Made by a program: the position numbers and the translations under genes. From NCBI GenBank assembly GCA_013349295.1, contig DUZW01000002.1:111204-175203 (forward strand): 64,000 bases of DNA, written 5' to 3'. Positions 21,742 to 29,172 of the stretch are shown here, piece after piece; position 1 is the stretch's first letter; each line of letters starts with the position of its first letter. The DNA is from Deltaproteobacteria bacterium (GTDB lineage: Bacteria; Desulfobacterota; Desulfobulbia; Desulfobulbales; Desulfurivibrionaceae). The notes beneath the pieces are model-generated. The model had not been told where the DNA came from. It saw only the letters and a list, made by a program, of their open reading frames with translations, and searched no databases.

Positions 21742-23217
21742 TTATGAACTTATGTTTTTCTTCCATTCTGCTAGGGCTATAGCAGTGGTGCTTTCTAACC
21801 ATTCTGTGAACCGTTGCTGGATACTATCAATCGATTCCGCGTAGTTGAACTGGAACAAATCAAGACATGCCGGTGTGGTATTCGCGGGTTCTGCGCCACC
21901 CTCTTCTCTGGGAACTCTGATAGATGTAAATGCTGAAGCAACCATAATTCCATTATTCCCATGGCCATATCCGTGGAAGCTAATGACAAACTCAAAACAC
22001 TCTTTTGTTTGAATAACAAGTCTTGTCCATGACCGATACCTATCCAAGTTAGCAAAATACTTGAATTTTTTCGCAACTTCTACAATTTGCCCGTAAAAAT
22101 AGTGCCTTTCAATCGAGTCATTATCTGCTGAGCCGTGACGTGCATGATAGTCGGTTTGATCCCGAGGGGTAACCTCGTTGAGATTTTCATTTAACTTGTC
22201 AGAAATTGCGCCTATTCTTGCATTCGCAATGTCACGCAGTGAGTCAGCGTAATCGAATACTACGTTAAGTTGGTCTGCTTGGACAGTAGCTTTTTGTCTT
22301 AGTACTTCAATTGCAGAACTTATAATATCTTCAGCATATCTTGCTTGCTTAACTTGTTGTTCCAGACCAAGAGCTGCAAGAATTGAATCTCTTTGACGGA
22401 CTGAAAACAGCTTAGTCAACGCTGATAAATTATTGTTATCTGCCTCTTCTAGCGCTGAGATATAATCTTGCCTGTCTGAATCTCTTATTACTAATGGAAA
22501 AAGACCTGCTTTGAGGAATATAAGAGACGCCAGTGCTCTGGCCACTCGGCCATTTCCGTCTTGAAATGGATGAATTTGCGTAAATCTATGATGTAACCAA
22601 GAAGACACAATTTCAGGAGGGAATTCATATGCAATTTGGTGATACCAATTAACAAGATTTCCCATCTCGTCCTTTACGAATTCCGGAGGACAATATTCAT
22701 GGATTTCTCCATCTGGTCTTCGTGGGTTATTAGGAAGTTTTTTGTATTGCCCTTTTTCCAGCTTAACCTCCACAATTTCCCCAGTATCAGTTATTGCTTC
22801 GATACATTCTTGGTGAGCTGTGAATTGTGACTGAATTCCTCGTATAAAATGCTCAGTCAGAGGTTGATCTCCCTTTACGAAAGAAAAAAGACCTTCGACA
22901 ATGTTTAATTGGTCATCAATTATATTCTTTACATGGTTGGCTTTATCTGTTCGCAGTCCGCCTTTATGTGATATGATTGAGGAGTCAATGCCTTGTTCTA
23001 TCAGAACTTCCGTCACACCTCTATCCCATGTATATAATCTTTCAATTATCCCGGTCTCAATTGCCCATTCCCTTTGCAATTTCTTAATAAATTCCTGATA
23101 CGCACCGCTTTTTTCTAGCTCTTCTTTGCGTTCTTGCCAAATTGTAGTTAACGCATCTAACTCAGTGCTTTGGAACTCCAAATTGTCTTTGCTTAATTGG
23201 GTGATTTTTTTGTACAT
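21742..23217 (-). CDS. Fic-domain protein (putative AMP-transferase)
   Basis: A 491-residue protein with the Fic active-site motif RFTQIHPFQDGNGRVAR, catalytic His216. Fic enzymes usually transfer AMP (sometimes other nucleotide parts) from a nucleotide to a hydroxyl side chain of a target protein. The expected N-terminal inhibitory helix may be IETGIIERLY near residue 55, which has T-x-x-x-E but Arg in place of the usual Gly/Asn. The segment before the Fic core (EYCPPEFVKDEMGNLVNWYH) matches the flap region of large Fic proteins. The C-terminal 200 residues are not recognised. AT-rich coding unlike the neighbours indicates transfer. Ribosome site AAAGAGGGG precedes ATG 23217. It is cargo of the tRNA-Leu element; a defence, toxin or signalling role is possible. 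Confidence 0.88.
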   Translation of the reverse strand: MYKKITQLSKDNLEFQSTELDALTTIWQERKEELEKSGAYQEFIKKLQREWAIETGIIERLYTWDRGVTEVLIEQGIDSSIISHKGGLRTDKANHVKNIIDDQLNIVEGLFSFVKGDQPLTEHFIRGIQSQFTAHQECIEAITDTGEIVEVKLEKGQYKKLPNNPRRPDGEIHEYCPPEFVKDEMGNLVNWYHQIAYEFPPEIVSSWLHHRFTQIHPFQDGNGRVARALASLIFLKAGLFPLVIRDSDRQDYISALEEADNNNLSALTKLFSVRQRDSILAALGLEQQVKQARYAEDIISSAIEVLRQKATVQADQLNVVFDYADSLRDIANARIGAISDKLNENLNEVTPRDQTDYHARHGSADNDSIERHYFYGQIVEVAKKFKYFANLDRYRSWTRLVIQTKECFEFVISFHGYGHGNNGIMVASAFTSIRVPREEGGAEPANTTPACLDLFQFNYAESIDSIQQRFTEWLESTTAIALAEWKKNISS

Positions 23218-23784
23218 ATCTGCCCCTCTTTTTAGTGCTCATAACATCAATATTATAGGGAGTCCGTTTTTGATACTTCTTCGCCATTTCGTTCTCGGGT
23301 TTGGATTCCGAAGGGGAAAAAATCCCCTAAAAATACCTTTTATGACCATCCTGGGCATCTTATGCGGAATACTGTGTATTCTCAAAAACTCTTATCCACT
23401 ATCCGCAATCTTAGCCGAATTACCTGACATTCTGTCATATTTTCTTTTTGTTTCCAATCAGAAAGGGTGTAGGTCGCGGCAGGACGGAATACGGGGCTTG
23501 TTAAAGGCTCAAATCTCGGCACGGTCTATCTTTTTTTCAAAAGCAGATAGTCAGCAGCTACAGGCCACAGCGTTTTTCAGGGAGTAGTGCGAAGTCTGCT
23601 CTTTTCTTTTCCCCGGTTGTGGTTCTTCTTGGCCCGCGCTTATAGCCGCCGAATTATCTGTCATGAGTGACAGTCGAGATGACCAACGCACTGAACAGCA
23701 AAAATATATCTTGACATCAAAGTGCTGTTGGGTTCATTGTGGTTTTAACCAAGACGAACCTTTTATGTTTCCAAGGAGGAACCC
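23218..23784. other. divergent intergenic region inside the element
   Basis: A 567-bp AT-rich region between fic and the ribbon-helix-helix gene. It contains the palindrome CTGTCATGAGTGACAG (23658-23673), a candidate operator, and a TTGACA box at 23711-23716 with no good -10 at the expected distance. A 153-codon plus-strand frame that overlaps the start of fic shows no protein features and is not accepted. Confidence 0.5.
23658..23673. promoter_or_regulatory. 16-bp palindrome, candidate operator
   Basis: CTGTCA-TGAG-TGACAG, about 110 bp upstream of the ribbon-helix-helix gene and before a TTGACA box. Ribbon-helix-helix and AlpA proteins encoded by the same element are possible binders. This is inferred from symmetry and position only. 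Confidence 0.35.
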
Positions 23785-24048
23785 ATGCCATTACCCGCAG
23801 ACAAAGTTGTCCTTAGCGTTGTTGTCGATAGAGAAGTGAAAGAAGCCTTAGAAAAGATTGCGGCAGAAATGCAAATGTCCGTGTCTCTGGTAGCAAAAAA
23901 TGTGCTCTACGTCGGCCTTGATAGCCTTAACATTTATCAGAAATTTGGAGTCCTGAAGCTTGCCAAATTTTTCAGGACTTTCAAGAAAAACGTCCTGAAT
24001 ATTGAGTTAGAGAATGATGATGAAGAGCAAGAGCAAATAACTACATAA
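23785..24048 (+). CDS. ribbon-helix-helix-like small DNA-binding protein
   Basis: An 87-residue protein. Residues 7-45 (VVLSVVVDREVKEALEKIAA followed by EMQMSVSLVAKNVLYVGLD) fit a ribbon-helix-helix fold: one strand, two helices and a conserved turn. The C terminus is acidic (NDDEEQEQ). Such proteins act as plasmid copy-number or partition repressors and as antitoxins. The ribosome site AAGGAGG six bases before the ATG is excellent. It precedes the Rep gene by 86 bp, separated by a strong hairpin, so control of rep is a reasonable guess. The fold is judged by pattern alone. Confidence 0.6.
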   Translation: MPLPADKVVLSVVVDREVKEALEKIAAEMQMSVSLVAKNVLYVGLDSLNIYQKFGVLKLAKFFRTFKKNVLNIELENDDEEQEQITT

Positions 24049-24056
24049 ACAAAAAA

Positions 24057-24103
24057 GCTTACAGATTGGGTCGATCCCGCGAAGAATGCCCCAATCTGTA
24101 AGC
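24057..24103. promoter_or_regulatory. 14-bp inverted repeat ahead of rep (hairpin; possible origin or attenuator)
   Basis: GCTTACAGATTGGG (24057-24070) and its perfect complement (24090-24103) surround a 19-nt loop. It lies between the ribbon-helix-helix gene and rep, 31 bases before the rep start. It lacks a following T-run on the plus strand, so it is less likely a simple terminator. A double-strand origin, a repressor site or an RNA attenuator are alternatives. Confidence 0.5.
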
Positions 24104-24134
24104 CCCAACAAGCACCCCCAGGAGGGGTACAAGT

Positions 24135-25031
24135 ATGTCTGCAAGATACAGCGTTGTTGCGTCTTCTGTCAATCCTCCGTCCGCCAACTGTCATTCAGTC
24201 AGTATCTATTCGGGATATGCCAATTTCCGTGCGCCATCAAAATCCGCTCCGTATAACCCTGGATGTGATCGAGGCAATCGTCAAACGATCACCCAATTTT
24301 CTTCAAGGGCACGGCGGAATTTTCTGAAAAAAATCTTTTCTATAGCAGCATTGCCAAAAATTTTCATGACCTTAACCTATCCCGGATTTTATCCCGCTGA
24401 CTCCAGCACATGGAAACGGCATCTTGATAACTTTGCCCACGAGTTCCGCCGCCAATTCCCTGGCTCCTGGTTCTTCTGGAAGTTGGAGCCGCAACGGCGC
24501 GGCGCTCCTCATTTCCATCTTATGGGTTCCTTGGGTCGTAACGGAATGGATATCAACCTGTTACGTCGATTCATCGGGGAAACTTGGTTTCGTGTTGTTG
24601 GCTCCGGTGATGAAAGGCATCTTCGTGCAGGAACACAGGCGGATTTCATCTGCGATTCATCCGGCAAAATGAGAGCCTATGTATGCAAGTATGTCGGAAA
24701 AAGCACGGAATCAGATCTTCCTGAATGGGCAACTCCCGGAAGATTTTGGGGGATCATAGGCCGGCAGAGTCTCCCCGCCACCCCTTGCTGCCATGTCTTG
24801 CTTACTCGGGAGACTTTTTTCAAGCTCCGCAGATTAGTGCGAAAATGGCTGCAACGCTTTTCCTCCTCTGCCAATTACGCAACTCGGCTTAAAAAAATGC
24901 CGTCGTTTTTTATCTTGTTAAGTCACGGGCTACTTTTTCGCATGCTGGAAAGCGCAGTGGGCTTCCTACTCCCCCAGCCTGACGGTGAGCTCGTCTCAAA
25001 TGTTCTCGATTTAGAATTAATTCCATTTTAA
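24135..25031 (+). CDS. HUH-type rolling-circle replication initiator
   Basis: A 298-residue protein with the two hallmarks of HUH endonucleases: APHFHLMG (His126 and His128, metal binding) and MRAYVCKYVGKS (Tyr182 and Tyr186 flanking Lys185, the nicking tyrosine motif YxxKY). Upstream, FMTLTYPG (near residue 75) matches Rep motif 1 and WKLEPQRRG precedes the HUH motif. Such proteins nick one strand at an origin to start rolling-circle replication of plasmids and single-stranded DNA phages. A relaxase is unlikely at this size. AGGAGGGG gives a strong ribosome site. Downstream, the AlpA-like gene starts 14 bases after the stop. In an integrated element this protein implies an episomal replication phase. 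Confidence 0.82.
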   Translation: MSARYSVVASSVNPPSANCHSVSIYSGYANFRAPSKSAPYNPGCDRGNRQTITQFSSRARRNFLKKIFSIAALPKIFMTLTYPGFYPADSSTWKRHLDNFAHEFRRQFPGSWFFWKLEPQRRGAPHFHLMGSLGRNGMDINLLRRFIGETWFRVVGSGDERHLRAGTQADFICDSSGKMRAYVCKYVGKSTESDLPEWATPGRFWGIIGRQSLPATPCCHVLLTRETFFKLRRLVRKWLQRFSSSANYATRLKKMPSFFILLSHGLLFRMLESAVGFLLPQPDGELVSNVLDLELIPF

Positions 25032-25045
25032 TGGGAGGCACGACT

Positions 25046-25264
25046 ATGAACCAGAACCTTGAAGATATAGGGTTTCTTCGTATGCCAGATGTAAAAAAGC
25101 TGACCGGACTTGGCCGTAGCAGTATTTACCAGATGATGGCCGATGGTGTTTTCCCTCGCTCTGTGGCTATTGGCTCTCGTGCCGTGGGCTGGATGGTGAG
25201 GGACATTCGTGGGTGGTTGCAAGAAAGAAGCTTGAGGCAGAACATAAATACTGCTGATATTTAA
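25046..25264 (+). CDS. AlpA-like excisionase/transcriptional regulator
   Basis: A 72-residue helix-turn-helix protein: FLRMPDVKKLTGLGRSSIYQ then MMADGVFPRSVAIGSRAVGW and a VRDIRGWLQE tail, the standard AlpA/phage-regulator pattern. AlpA proteins activate integrase expression or act as recombination directionality factors in prophages and satellites. ATG 25046 is preferred over 25031 because GGGAGG lies at the right distance. It sits 14 bases after the rep stop, so the two are probably one transcript, and it faces the integrase. Confidence 0.88.
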   Translation: MNQNLEDIGFLRMPDVKKLTGLGRSSIYQMMADGVFPRSVAIGSRAVGWMVRDIRGWLQERSLRQNINTADI

Positions 25265-25593
25265 CTGGCGGAAGTTTTTTCAAGGAAAGCCAAAAACGAT
25301 CAGGACTGGTCGACAAATCTCCTGGAATTTTCGAGAAATGTCGCATGGTGATTGTAAAAGTCAGGCCTCTGCAGAATATATCGCATTGGGATGGATCGGT
25401 GTCCGTCCCCGGCGAGCCGGGCGAGTCCGGGCCGGAGTCCGATCCCATTCGCTTGTTTTTCTGCCGGTGTTCAGCTCGAAGAAAGCGGCACCAGCCGCCG
25501 CTGTCCGAAGCATCACAGCAGACAATCCGAAGAGGGAAAGGTGTTTCTTGGATCACCCCTTTTAAAATTCGGGCCTCCTTCTCAAAAGCGCTG
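25265..25593. other. convergent gap between alpA-like gene and integrase, with GC-rich structured core
   Basis: A 329-bp stretch without a convincing gene. It contains a GC-rich segment near 25400-25440 with repeated CCGGGCGAG/CCGGC words able to form competing hairpins, unlike the AT-rich surroundings. It could hold an origin or a bidirectional transcription stop. Confidence 0.4.
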
Positions 25594-26829
25594 TTACTGC
25601 TTGCCTATTCGCAAAGGGATAATTTTGTTTTCCTCCCCTGCCACCAGATGTTCTAGATAATCCCCCCAAGCCTGCATCATCTTTCGTCGTTCTGGAAGGT
25701 GGGCCGTGCGGTTATAGGCTCTTCCGAGAGGGTCACGCACGGCATGGGCAAGTTGGTGTTCTATGAAGTCGGGACGAAAGCCCAACACTTCATCAAGAAT
25801 GGTGCGGGCCACGGCCCGGAATCCATGCCCGGTTATCTCCGTTTTAGTATCTATGCCCATGCGCCGCATGGCTGCATTCAGTGTCATATCGGATATTGGT
25901 CTTGCATTGGTTCTTGCGGAAGGGAAAACATAAAGAAGGTTGCCGGTTAGCGGATAGATCTCCCGTAGTATCGCCACCGCCTGTTTTGCCAGAGGCACAA
26001 TATGCGGGGTTTTTGTCTTGTTTACCATGTAAGACCACTCACCCTTGTCCAAGTCTACGTCAGCCCATTGCATGGCCCGCAGTTCCCCCGGTCGAACAAA
26101 CAACAAGGGAAGCAACTTCAAGGCGCATCGCACCACCAGGGAGCCCTGATAGCCCGCCAGCATCCGCAACAGTGAGGCCACCTCCTTTGGGTCAGTGGTG
26201 GCTGCTCGATGGGTGGTCTTGATCGGGGTGAGCGCCCCCCTTAGATCGCCGGTTGGGTCACGGTCGCATCGTCCGGTAGCCACTCCATAACGGAATACCT
26301 GTCCACAGAGACCGCGCACCCTATGTGCCGTGTAAGCTGCTCCTCGTGCTTCTATCCGGCGAAACATGGTCAGCAACACAGGCGCATTGATCGCGGCAAG
26401 TGGTTTATCGCCTATCTCTCCAAAAACGTCACGGGCCAGCATAGCCAGGATTGCCTCAGCTGTTCGTGGTGCCCACTGTGGTAGAAACTGATTGTGCCAC
26501 TCACGGGCCACGATTTCAAATGTCTCCTGCTCCAGAAGCATGGCCGCTTCTTGTTCCTTCCGGGCCGCGCGCGGATCAATTCCATTGGCTATTTGTTCTC
26601 GGGCCTTTTCTCGCCTTTGTCGGGCATCAGCAAGCGATATTTCAGGAAAGGCCCCCAAAGCAAGCTTCTTCTCCAAGCCCCCCAAACGGTATTTCAACCG
26701 CCAGAGCTTGCCGCCGCTGGGGGTCACAAGCAGATAAAGGCCCCCACCGTCAGAGAGCTTGTATTCTTTTTCACGGGGTTTGGCGTTGGTGATTTGCAGT
26801 GGTACCAGTGGGATTGTCCGCGCGGGCAT
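25594..26829 (-). CDS. tyrosine-recombinase integrase of the tRNA-Leu element
   Basis: A 411-residue phage/island integrase. Residues 1-95 form an arm-binding domain of the DUF4102 type (EYKLSDGGGLYLLVTPSGGK, LGAFPEISLADARQRREKA). The core-binding domain spans about 100-200 and the catalytic domain 210-390. The catalytic set is complete: Arg246 in LLFVRPGELR, His335 and Arg338 in ITGHGFR, His362 in HQLAH, and Tyr372 in AYNRT. The gene reads away from the tRNA-Leu gene, whose 3' end it targets, and lies within 190 bp of it, as usual for P4-type integrases. Repeated 12-mers AGGCCCCCAAAA near both element ends are candidate arm sites. Its sequence is close to that of the decayed integrase at 60 kb. 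Confidence 0.95.
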   Translation of the reverse strand: MPARTIPLVPLQITNAKPREKEYKLSDGGGLYLLVTPSGGKLWRLKYRLGGLEKKLALGAFPEISLADARQRREKAREQIANGIDPRAARKEQEAAMLLEQETFEIVAREWHNQFLPQWAPRTAEAILAMLARDVFGEIGDKPLAAINAPVLLTMFRRIEARGAAYTAHRVRGLCGQVFRYGVATGRCDRDPTGDLRGALTPIKTTHRAATTDPKEVASLLRMLAGYQGSLVVRCALKLLPLLFVRPGELRAMQWADVDLDKGEWSYMVNKTKTPHIVPLAKQAVAILREIYPLTGNLLYVFPSARTNARPISDMTLNAAMRRMGIDTKTEITGHGFRAVARTILDEVLGFRPDFIEHQLAHAVRDPLGRAYNRTAHLPERRKMMQAWGDYLEHLVAGEENKIIPLRIGKQ

Positions 26830-26951
26830 TGGCCTTCCTCCAGAATAAGGATTTTGGGGGCCTTTTTTTCAGCGAGGCATTCAAGGCCCCCAAAGAGGCC
26901 CCCAAAACGTCTGGATTTTAGCATATCAGGGTGGATCTTACTGGACAACAG

Positions 26952-27030
26952 AAAAAGAAAAAGCCCTGATTTCTCAGGGCTTTCAGGATGATACCGGAAG
27001 GTATCGGACTATCAAATGGTGCCGGAGGTC
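26952..27030. repeat. right attachment repeat including the tRNA-Leu 3' end
   Basis: A 79-bp imperfect match to 21476-21553. It carries the tRNA-Leu terminator, the GATACC-GGAA-GGTATC hairpin (26990-27005) and the tRNA 3' terminal bases. Because the intact tRNA lies here, the element supplied (or kept) a working 3' end on this side. Confidence 0.85.
26961..26982 (-). terminator. intrinsic terminator of tRNA-Leu
   Basis: Stem AAGCCCTGA/TCAGGGCTT with a 4-nt loop, followed on the minus strand by TTTTTC. It lies 35 bases past the tRNA-Leu 3' end. The same hairpin is present in the left attachment repeat (21485-21505). Confidence 0.8.
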
Positions 27031-27103
27031 GGAATCGAACCGACATGGGGTTGCCCCCGCGGGATTTTGAGTCCCGTGCGTCTACCAGTTTCACCACTCC
27101 GGC
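27017..27103 (-). tRNA. tRNA-Leu (anticodon CAA)
   Basis: An 87-nt tRNA with encoded CCA. Acceptor arms GCCGGAG/CTCCGGC, anticodon loop CTCAAAA (CAA, reads UUG), a long variable arm typical of tRNA-Leu, and T-loop GGTTCGATTCC. It is the integration target of the 5.5-kb element on its 3' side. Confidence 0.97.
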
Positions 27104-27142
27104 AGAATGGCGATGCAGCCGTAACAGCAGCATAGGACGAAC

Positions 27143-27171
27143 ACTATAGAAACCTTCCCGAGCCCTGTCAA
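27143..27171 (-). promoter_or_regulatory. sigma-70-type promoter of tRNA-Leu
   Basis: TTGACA (27166-27171) and TATAGT (27143-27148) on the minus strand, 17-bp spacer, about 40 bases before the tRNA 5' end. Confidence 0.8.
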
Positions 27172-27202
27172 GCTCTAAAGAAAGGCGTTTTTCACTTCTG
27201 TT

Positions 27203-27772
27203 TCAGTGGCCGGTTTCCAGAAAAACTTTTTGGAACCGATAAAAATAATCCACCCCCGACCAGACCGTCATCACGGCGGAAACATAGAGAATTCCCTTGC
27301 CCAGTTCGTGCAGGAAAGGAATGGGCACGACTCCCAAGGGGAAGATCAGGACGCAGAGCGCGGTGTACTGCAAAATGCTCTTCAGTTTGCCCATGCCGCT
27401 GGCCGCGACCACGATGCCCGAAGAGGCGGCCACACCCCGGAGTCCGGTGATCACCAGCTCCCTGGCCAGGATGACGAACACCAGCCAAGCCGGGATTTTG
27501 CCCATGGGGATCAGCATGGTCAGGGCCGCGCAGACCAGCACCTTATCGGCCACCGGGTCCATCAGTTTGCCCAAGACCGTTTCTATCTTATGCTTGCGGG
27601 CGTAATAGCCGTCCGCAAGATCGGTCAGGGCGCCGGTCAAAAAGAGAAAAAATGCAAAAAGACTGACCCCGACGCTGGGCTGGGGATAGAGAAAAAAGAG
27701 GAGGACCGGCGCCACCGCAAAGCGGTATCCGGTGAGCAGATTGGGAATGGTGAAGATCTTATGCCGAGCCAT
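27203..27772 (-). CDS. pgsA: CDP-diacylglycerol-glycerol-3-phosphate 3-phosphatidyltransferase
   Basis: Makes phosphatidylglycerol phosphate from CDP-diacylglycerol and glycerol 3-phosphate in the inner membrane. The 189-residue protein has the CDP-alcohol phosphotransferase motif D-x2-D-G-x2-A-R-x8-G-x3-D-x3-D in LTDLADGYYARKHKIET continuing to LGKLMDPVADK. The N terminus FTIPNLLTGYRFAVAPVL is typical of PgsA. Several membrane spans follow. It starts five bases after the stop of the lytic transglycosylase gene, so the two are co-transcribed. Confidence 0.95.
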   Translation of the reverse strand: MARHKIFTIPNLLTGYRFAVAPVLLFFLYPQPSVGVSLFAFFLFLTGALTDLADGYYARKHKIETVLGKLMDPVADKVLVCAALTMLIPMGKIPAWLVFVILARELVITGLRGVAASSGIVVAASGMGKLKSILQYTALCVLIFPLGVVPIPFLHELGKGILYVSAVMTVWSGVDYFYRFQKVFLETGH

Positions 27773-27777
27773 GGAAT

Positions 27778-28452
27778 TTAATTAGCCGCCCCCAGCCAGC
27801 GGGAGGATGGTGAACCCGCAGCTGTCATTTGTCGGTAGTGTTGGATGACCTTTATCACATACTGCTGGGTCTCCGGGATCAACGGAATTCCCTGGGCGGC
27901 CTCAACCTTGCCCGGCCCGGCATTGTAAGCGGCCAAGGCCAGCCGGAGGTTCCCGCCGAACCGGGCCATCATCTGGCTCAGGTAATTGGTGCCGCCGAAG
28001 ATGTTTTCCTTGGGATCAAAAGGATTCCAGACATTCAGGTCGGCGGCGGTTCCCGGCATAAGCTGCATGAGACCTTGCGCCCCCTTGGAGGAAACGGCCA
28101 TGCAGTCGAAGTTGGATTCGGCCTTGATTACGGCCTTGATCAACAGGGGGTCCATTTCGTACCGGCTTGCCGCTCTTTGGATATGCTCTTCATAGAGGCG
28201 CGGATCACCGGCCCGTGCCGACCGGACCGCCGCCCGAATCTGCGGGCGACGGATCACCTCGGGCTTATAGCGGGGGTCGTTGGGCACATTGGTGAAATGC
28301 ACGGTGCCATGCTGATCGACATAAGAATAAATCGCCGCCTGGGCGCCATGCGGCGTCAGCAGCATGGTCCAGACCAGCGCGGCCAGGCAGCGGCCGGTTG
28401 TCCGTGTCTTGCTTTTACCCTTGTGCCGGTCTGGTTTCCGTGTCCAAGCCAT
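27778..28452 (-). CDS. lytic transglycosylase (DUF4124 plus SLT domain)
   Basis: A 224-residue envelope enzyme predicted to cleave peptidoglycan glycan strands, leaving anhydro-muropeptides. A signal peptide (TGRCLAALVWTMLLTPHGAQ) is followed by a DUF4124-like segment (IYSYVDQHGTVHFTNVPNDP). A Slt-type catalytic domain follows: the catalytic Glu in VIKAESNFD, then GAQGLMQLMPGTA and LALAAYNAGPGKV. ATG 28452 is preferred; a longer frame would run over the whole end of the transaldolase gene. It lies 40 bases after the transaldolase-family gene and just ahead of pgsA. Confidence 0.92.
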   Translation of the reverse strand: MAWTRKPDRHKGKSKTRTTGRCLAALVWTMLLTPHGAQAAIYSYVDQHGTVHFTNVPNDPRYKPEVIRRPQIRAAVRSARAGDPRLYEEHIQRAASRYEMDPLLIKAVIKAESNFDCMAVSSKGAQGLMQLMPGTAADLNVWNPFDPKENIFGGTNYLSQMMARFGGNLRLALAAYNAGPGKVEAAQGIPLIPETQQYVIKVIQHYRQMTAAGSPSSRWLGAAN

Positions 28453-28492
28453 GTTTTTGTCTCCGGTCTGGTGCGGTTGCAAAAACAGTATA

Positions 28493-29140
28493 CTATACTT
28501 TTGTTCTTTTTTCCCAATCGGCCAGAAATTGTTCCATGCCGAGGTCGGTGAGGGGATGGCGTGCAAGCTGGGCAATGACCTTGAAGGGGATCGTCGCGAT
28601 ATGCGCACCCAGCAAGGCCGCGTCCACCACATGGATGGGGTTGCGGATGCTGGCGACAATCACCTCGGTGGCATAACCGTAGTTGTCGTAAATGTTCATG
28701 ATGTCGCTGATCAGCTCCATCCCGTTCTGGGAAATATCGTCCAGTCGGCCGACAAAGGGGCTCGCATAGGCGGCTCCGGCCTTGGCGGCCATAAGGGCCT
28801 GGCTGGCGGAAAAGATCAGGGTCACATTGGTTTTGATCTTCTCATCGGCAAGCTGCTTGACCGCCTTGAGTCCCTCGGTGGTCATGGGAATCTTGATCAC
28901 GATGTTCGAGTGGATGGCGGCAAGCTCGCGCCCCTCCCGGACCATGCCTTCGGCATCGAGAGCGATGACCTCGGCGCTGATGGGGCCGTCCACTATCTTG
29001 CATATCTCCTTGATGATCTCCACAAAGGGTTTATTCTCCCTGGCGATCAGCGAGGGGTTGGTGGTGACTCCGTCCACCATGCCCATATCAACGGCTTTTT
29101 TGATTTCTTCGATGTTGGCGGTATCAATAAAAAACTTCAT
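28493..29140 (-). CDS. tal: transaldolase / fructose-6-phosphate aldolase family
   Basis: A 215-residue class I aldolase of the short transaldolase (TalC/MipB/Fsa) subfamily. It begins [20 protein letters not shown] and has [10 protein letters not shown], the Schiff-base lysine in [11 protein letters not shown], and [17 protein letters not shown] plus FVGRLDD. It moves a dihydroxyacetone unit between sugar phosphates in the pentose phosphate pathway, or cleaves fructose 6-phosphate. The short subfamily includes both activities, and sequence alone does not separate them safely. Ribosome site GGAGAAAG precedes the ATG. Confidence 0.9.
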   Translation of the reverse strand: MKFFIDTANIEEIKKAVDMGMVDGVTTNPSLIARENKPFVEIIKEICKIVDGPISAEVIALDAEGMVREGRELAAIHSNIVIKIPMTTEGLKAVKQLADEKIKTNVTLIFSASQALMAAKAGAAYASPFVGRLDDISQNGMELISDIMNIYDNYGYATEVIVASIRNPIHVVDAALLGAHIATIPFKVIAQLARHPLTDLGMEQFLADWEKRTKV

Positions 29141-29172
29141 ATACTTTCTCCTTTGAGCGCAAGAAAGAAGGC

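Larger units (their letters stand above)
21541..27030. mobile_element. integrated element in tRNA-Leu(CAA) with HUH Rep, AlpA-like regulator, tyrosine integrase and Fic cargo
   Basis: About 5.5 kb between two imperfect copies of the tRNA-Leu 3' end plus its downstream terminator. Gene order: fic (minus), ribbon-helix-helix (plus), HUH Rep (plus), AlpA-like (plus), integrase (minus, next to the tRNA). The coding regions, especially fic, are much richer in A+T than the flanking core genes. The plan (integrase, AlpA and a replication protein in a tRNA gene) recalls small phage satellites and integrated rolling-circle plasmids. No capsid, packaging or conjugation gene is present, so it would depend on a helper or on its own Rep. 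Exact crossover bases within the repeats cannot be fixed. Confidence 0.8.

Noticed and set aside
23126..23587. 153-codon plus-strand frame upstream of the ribbon-helix-helix gene
   Set aside because: Begins antisense to fic, has no ribosome site, and the AT-rich translation lacks features.
24135..25031. HUH protein as a conjugative relaxase
   Set aside because: Small size, YxxKY motif and lack of any mobilisation partner fit a rolling-circle Rep better than a Mob relaxase.
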